Shown here in pieces: positions 63,824 through 64,000 of a DNA stretch of 64,000 nt; positions within the stretch are counted from its first letter, which is position 1; each line of letters begins with the position of its first letter. A model generated the notes under the pieces. That model searched no databases. It was not told where the DNA came from and worked only from the letters and a program-made list of their open reading frames with translations. The DNA comes from Hyphomonas sp. (lineage in GTDB: Bacteria > Pseudomonadota > Alphaproteobacteria > Caulobacterales > Hyphomonadaceae), in the NCBI GenBank assembly GCA_016124495.1, contig WGNP01000018.1, positions 1-64,000 on the forward strand, in the 5' to 3' direction. A program made the translations under genes and the position numbers.

Positions 63824-64000
63824 TTATTCAGCCCAGTGGGAGCGCGCAAGAGCAGGTTCCGCTAGTTCAAAACCTCGCTCCAGATCATCCTGATACTGGT
63901 GAAGCGCCCCGGTGGCAGGACTGAAGTGACCCCGCCGGACGCGGAAGCCCGGTACCAGAGCCGGCCTGGCCCCGAACAGCCGATCGGCCACGCTCTTCTT
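63824..64000 (-). CDS. Partial CDS entering from the right edge
   Basis: On the minus strand an open frame of 58 codons runs from the window edge to TAA at 63824-63826, ending in FELAEPALARSHWAE. The codon use looks like a real gene and the stop lies 91 bp from the convergent Amt-kinase stop. Only the C-terminus is visible and I do not recognise it. Confidence 0.5.
   Translation of the reverse strand, partial: KKSVADRLFGARPALVPGFRVRRGHFSPATGALHQYQDDLERGFELAEPALARSHWAE

Overview
The window is a compact, GC-rich stretch of an alphaproteobacterial chromosome. The best guess is the Hyphomonas/Maricaulis side of the stalked and budding marine alphaproteobacteria. The clues are a MipZ division-positioning ATPase, the order bamE / cytochrome bc1 chaperone / plsX / fabH / ihfA / merR, a three-gene proton-translocating transhydrogenase, a Tad pilus cluster and two CtrA-like boxes. 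The genus is inferred from gene content only.

Left end (1-9.2 kb): a region of unclear content, then a hipBA toxin-antitoxin operon behind three evenly spaced palindromic operators, a decayed second toxin-antitoxin pair, UDP-glucuronate decarboxylase, LysR and LacI regulators, hisC, convergent panC, a small unknown protein and mipZ. At 9.3-13.5 kb: a serine hydrolase, tgt (two of its zinc cysteines replaced), a lipoprotein, tRNA-Lys(UUU) and an ExoD-like membrane protein.

The most interesting block is 13.5-24 kb. It holds two formylglycine-type sulfatases, a lipoprotein formylglycine-generating enzyme, an AtsA-like metallo-beta-lactamase hydrolase, a tandem DsbA/HCCA-isomerase protein, a DUF1330 protein, a TetR regulator and a haloalkane dehalogenase. 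Two near-identical 19-bp partly palindromic sites lie in front of the TetR-containing operon and of the dehalogenase-sulfatase operon. This suggests one TetR-controlled regulon for exported desulfation and dehalogenation of an unknown substrate.

Middle (24-44 kb): kynureninase divergent from a formamidase-like lipoprotein; a MurC/Mpl-type ligase and an LD-carboxypeptidase (peptidoglycan recycling) flanking a 958-residue fusion of acyl-adenylating enzyme, acyl carrier and membrane acyltransferase; pntAA-pntAB-pntB; an SDR and a GNAT protein; a cobalamin riboswitch ahead of btuB-btuF-btuC-btuD; galU; a threonine dehydratase; and a broken metallophosphatase gene.

Right (44.6-64 kb): a Tad pilus operon (cpaB, cpaC, a short lipoprotein, cpaE, cpaF, tadB, tadC), accA, thiL, a potassium-independent-type H+-pyrophosphatase, bamE, the lipid-synthesis and IHF cluster, and a 1117-residue ammonium transporter fused to a hybrid histidine kinase with two receiver domains. 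A protein cut by the window edge reads in from the right. No CRISPR array, rRNA, phage or intact insertion sequence was seen.
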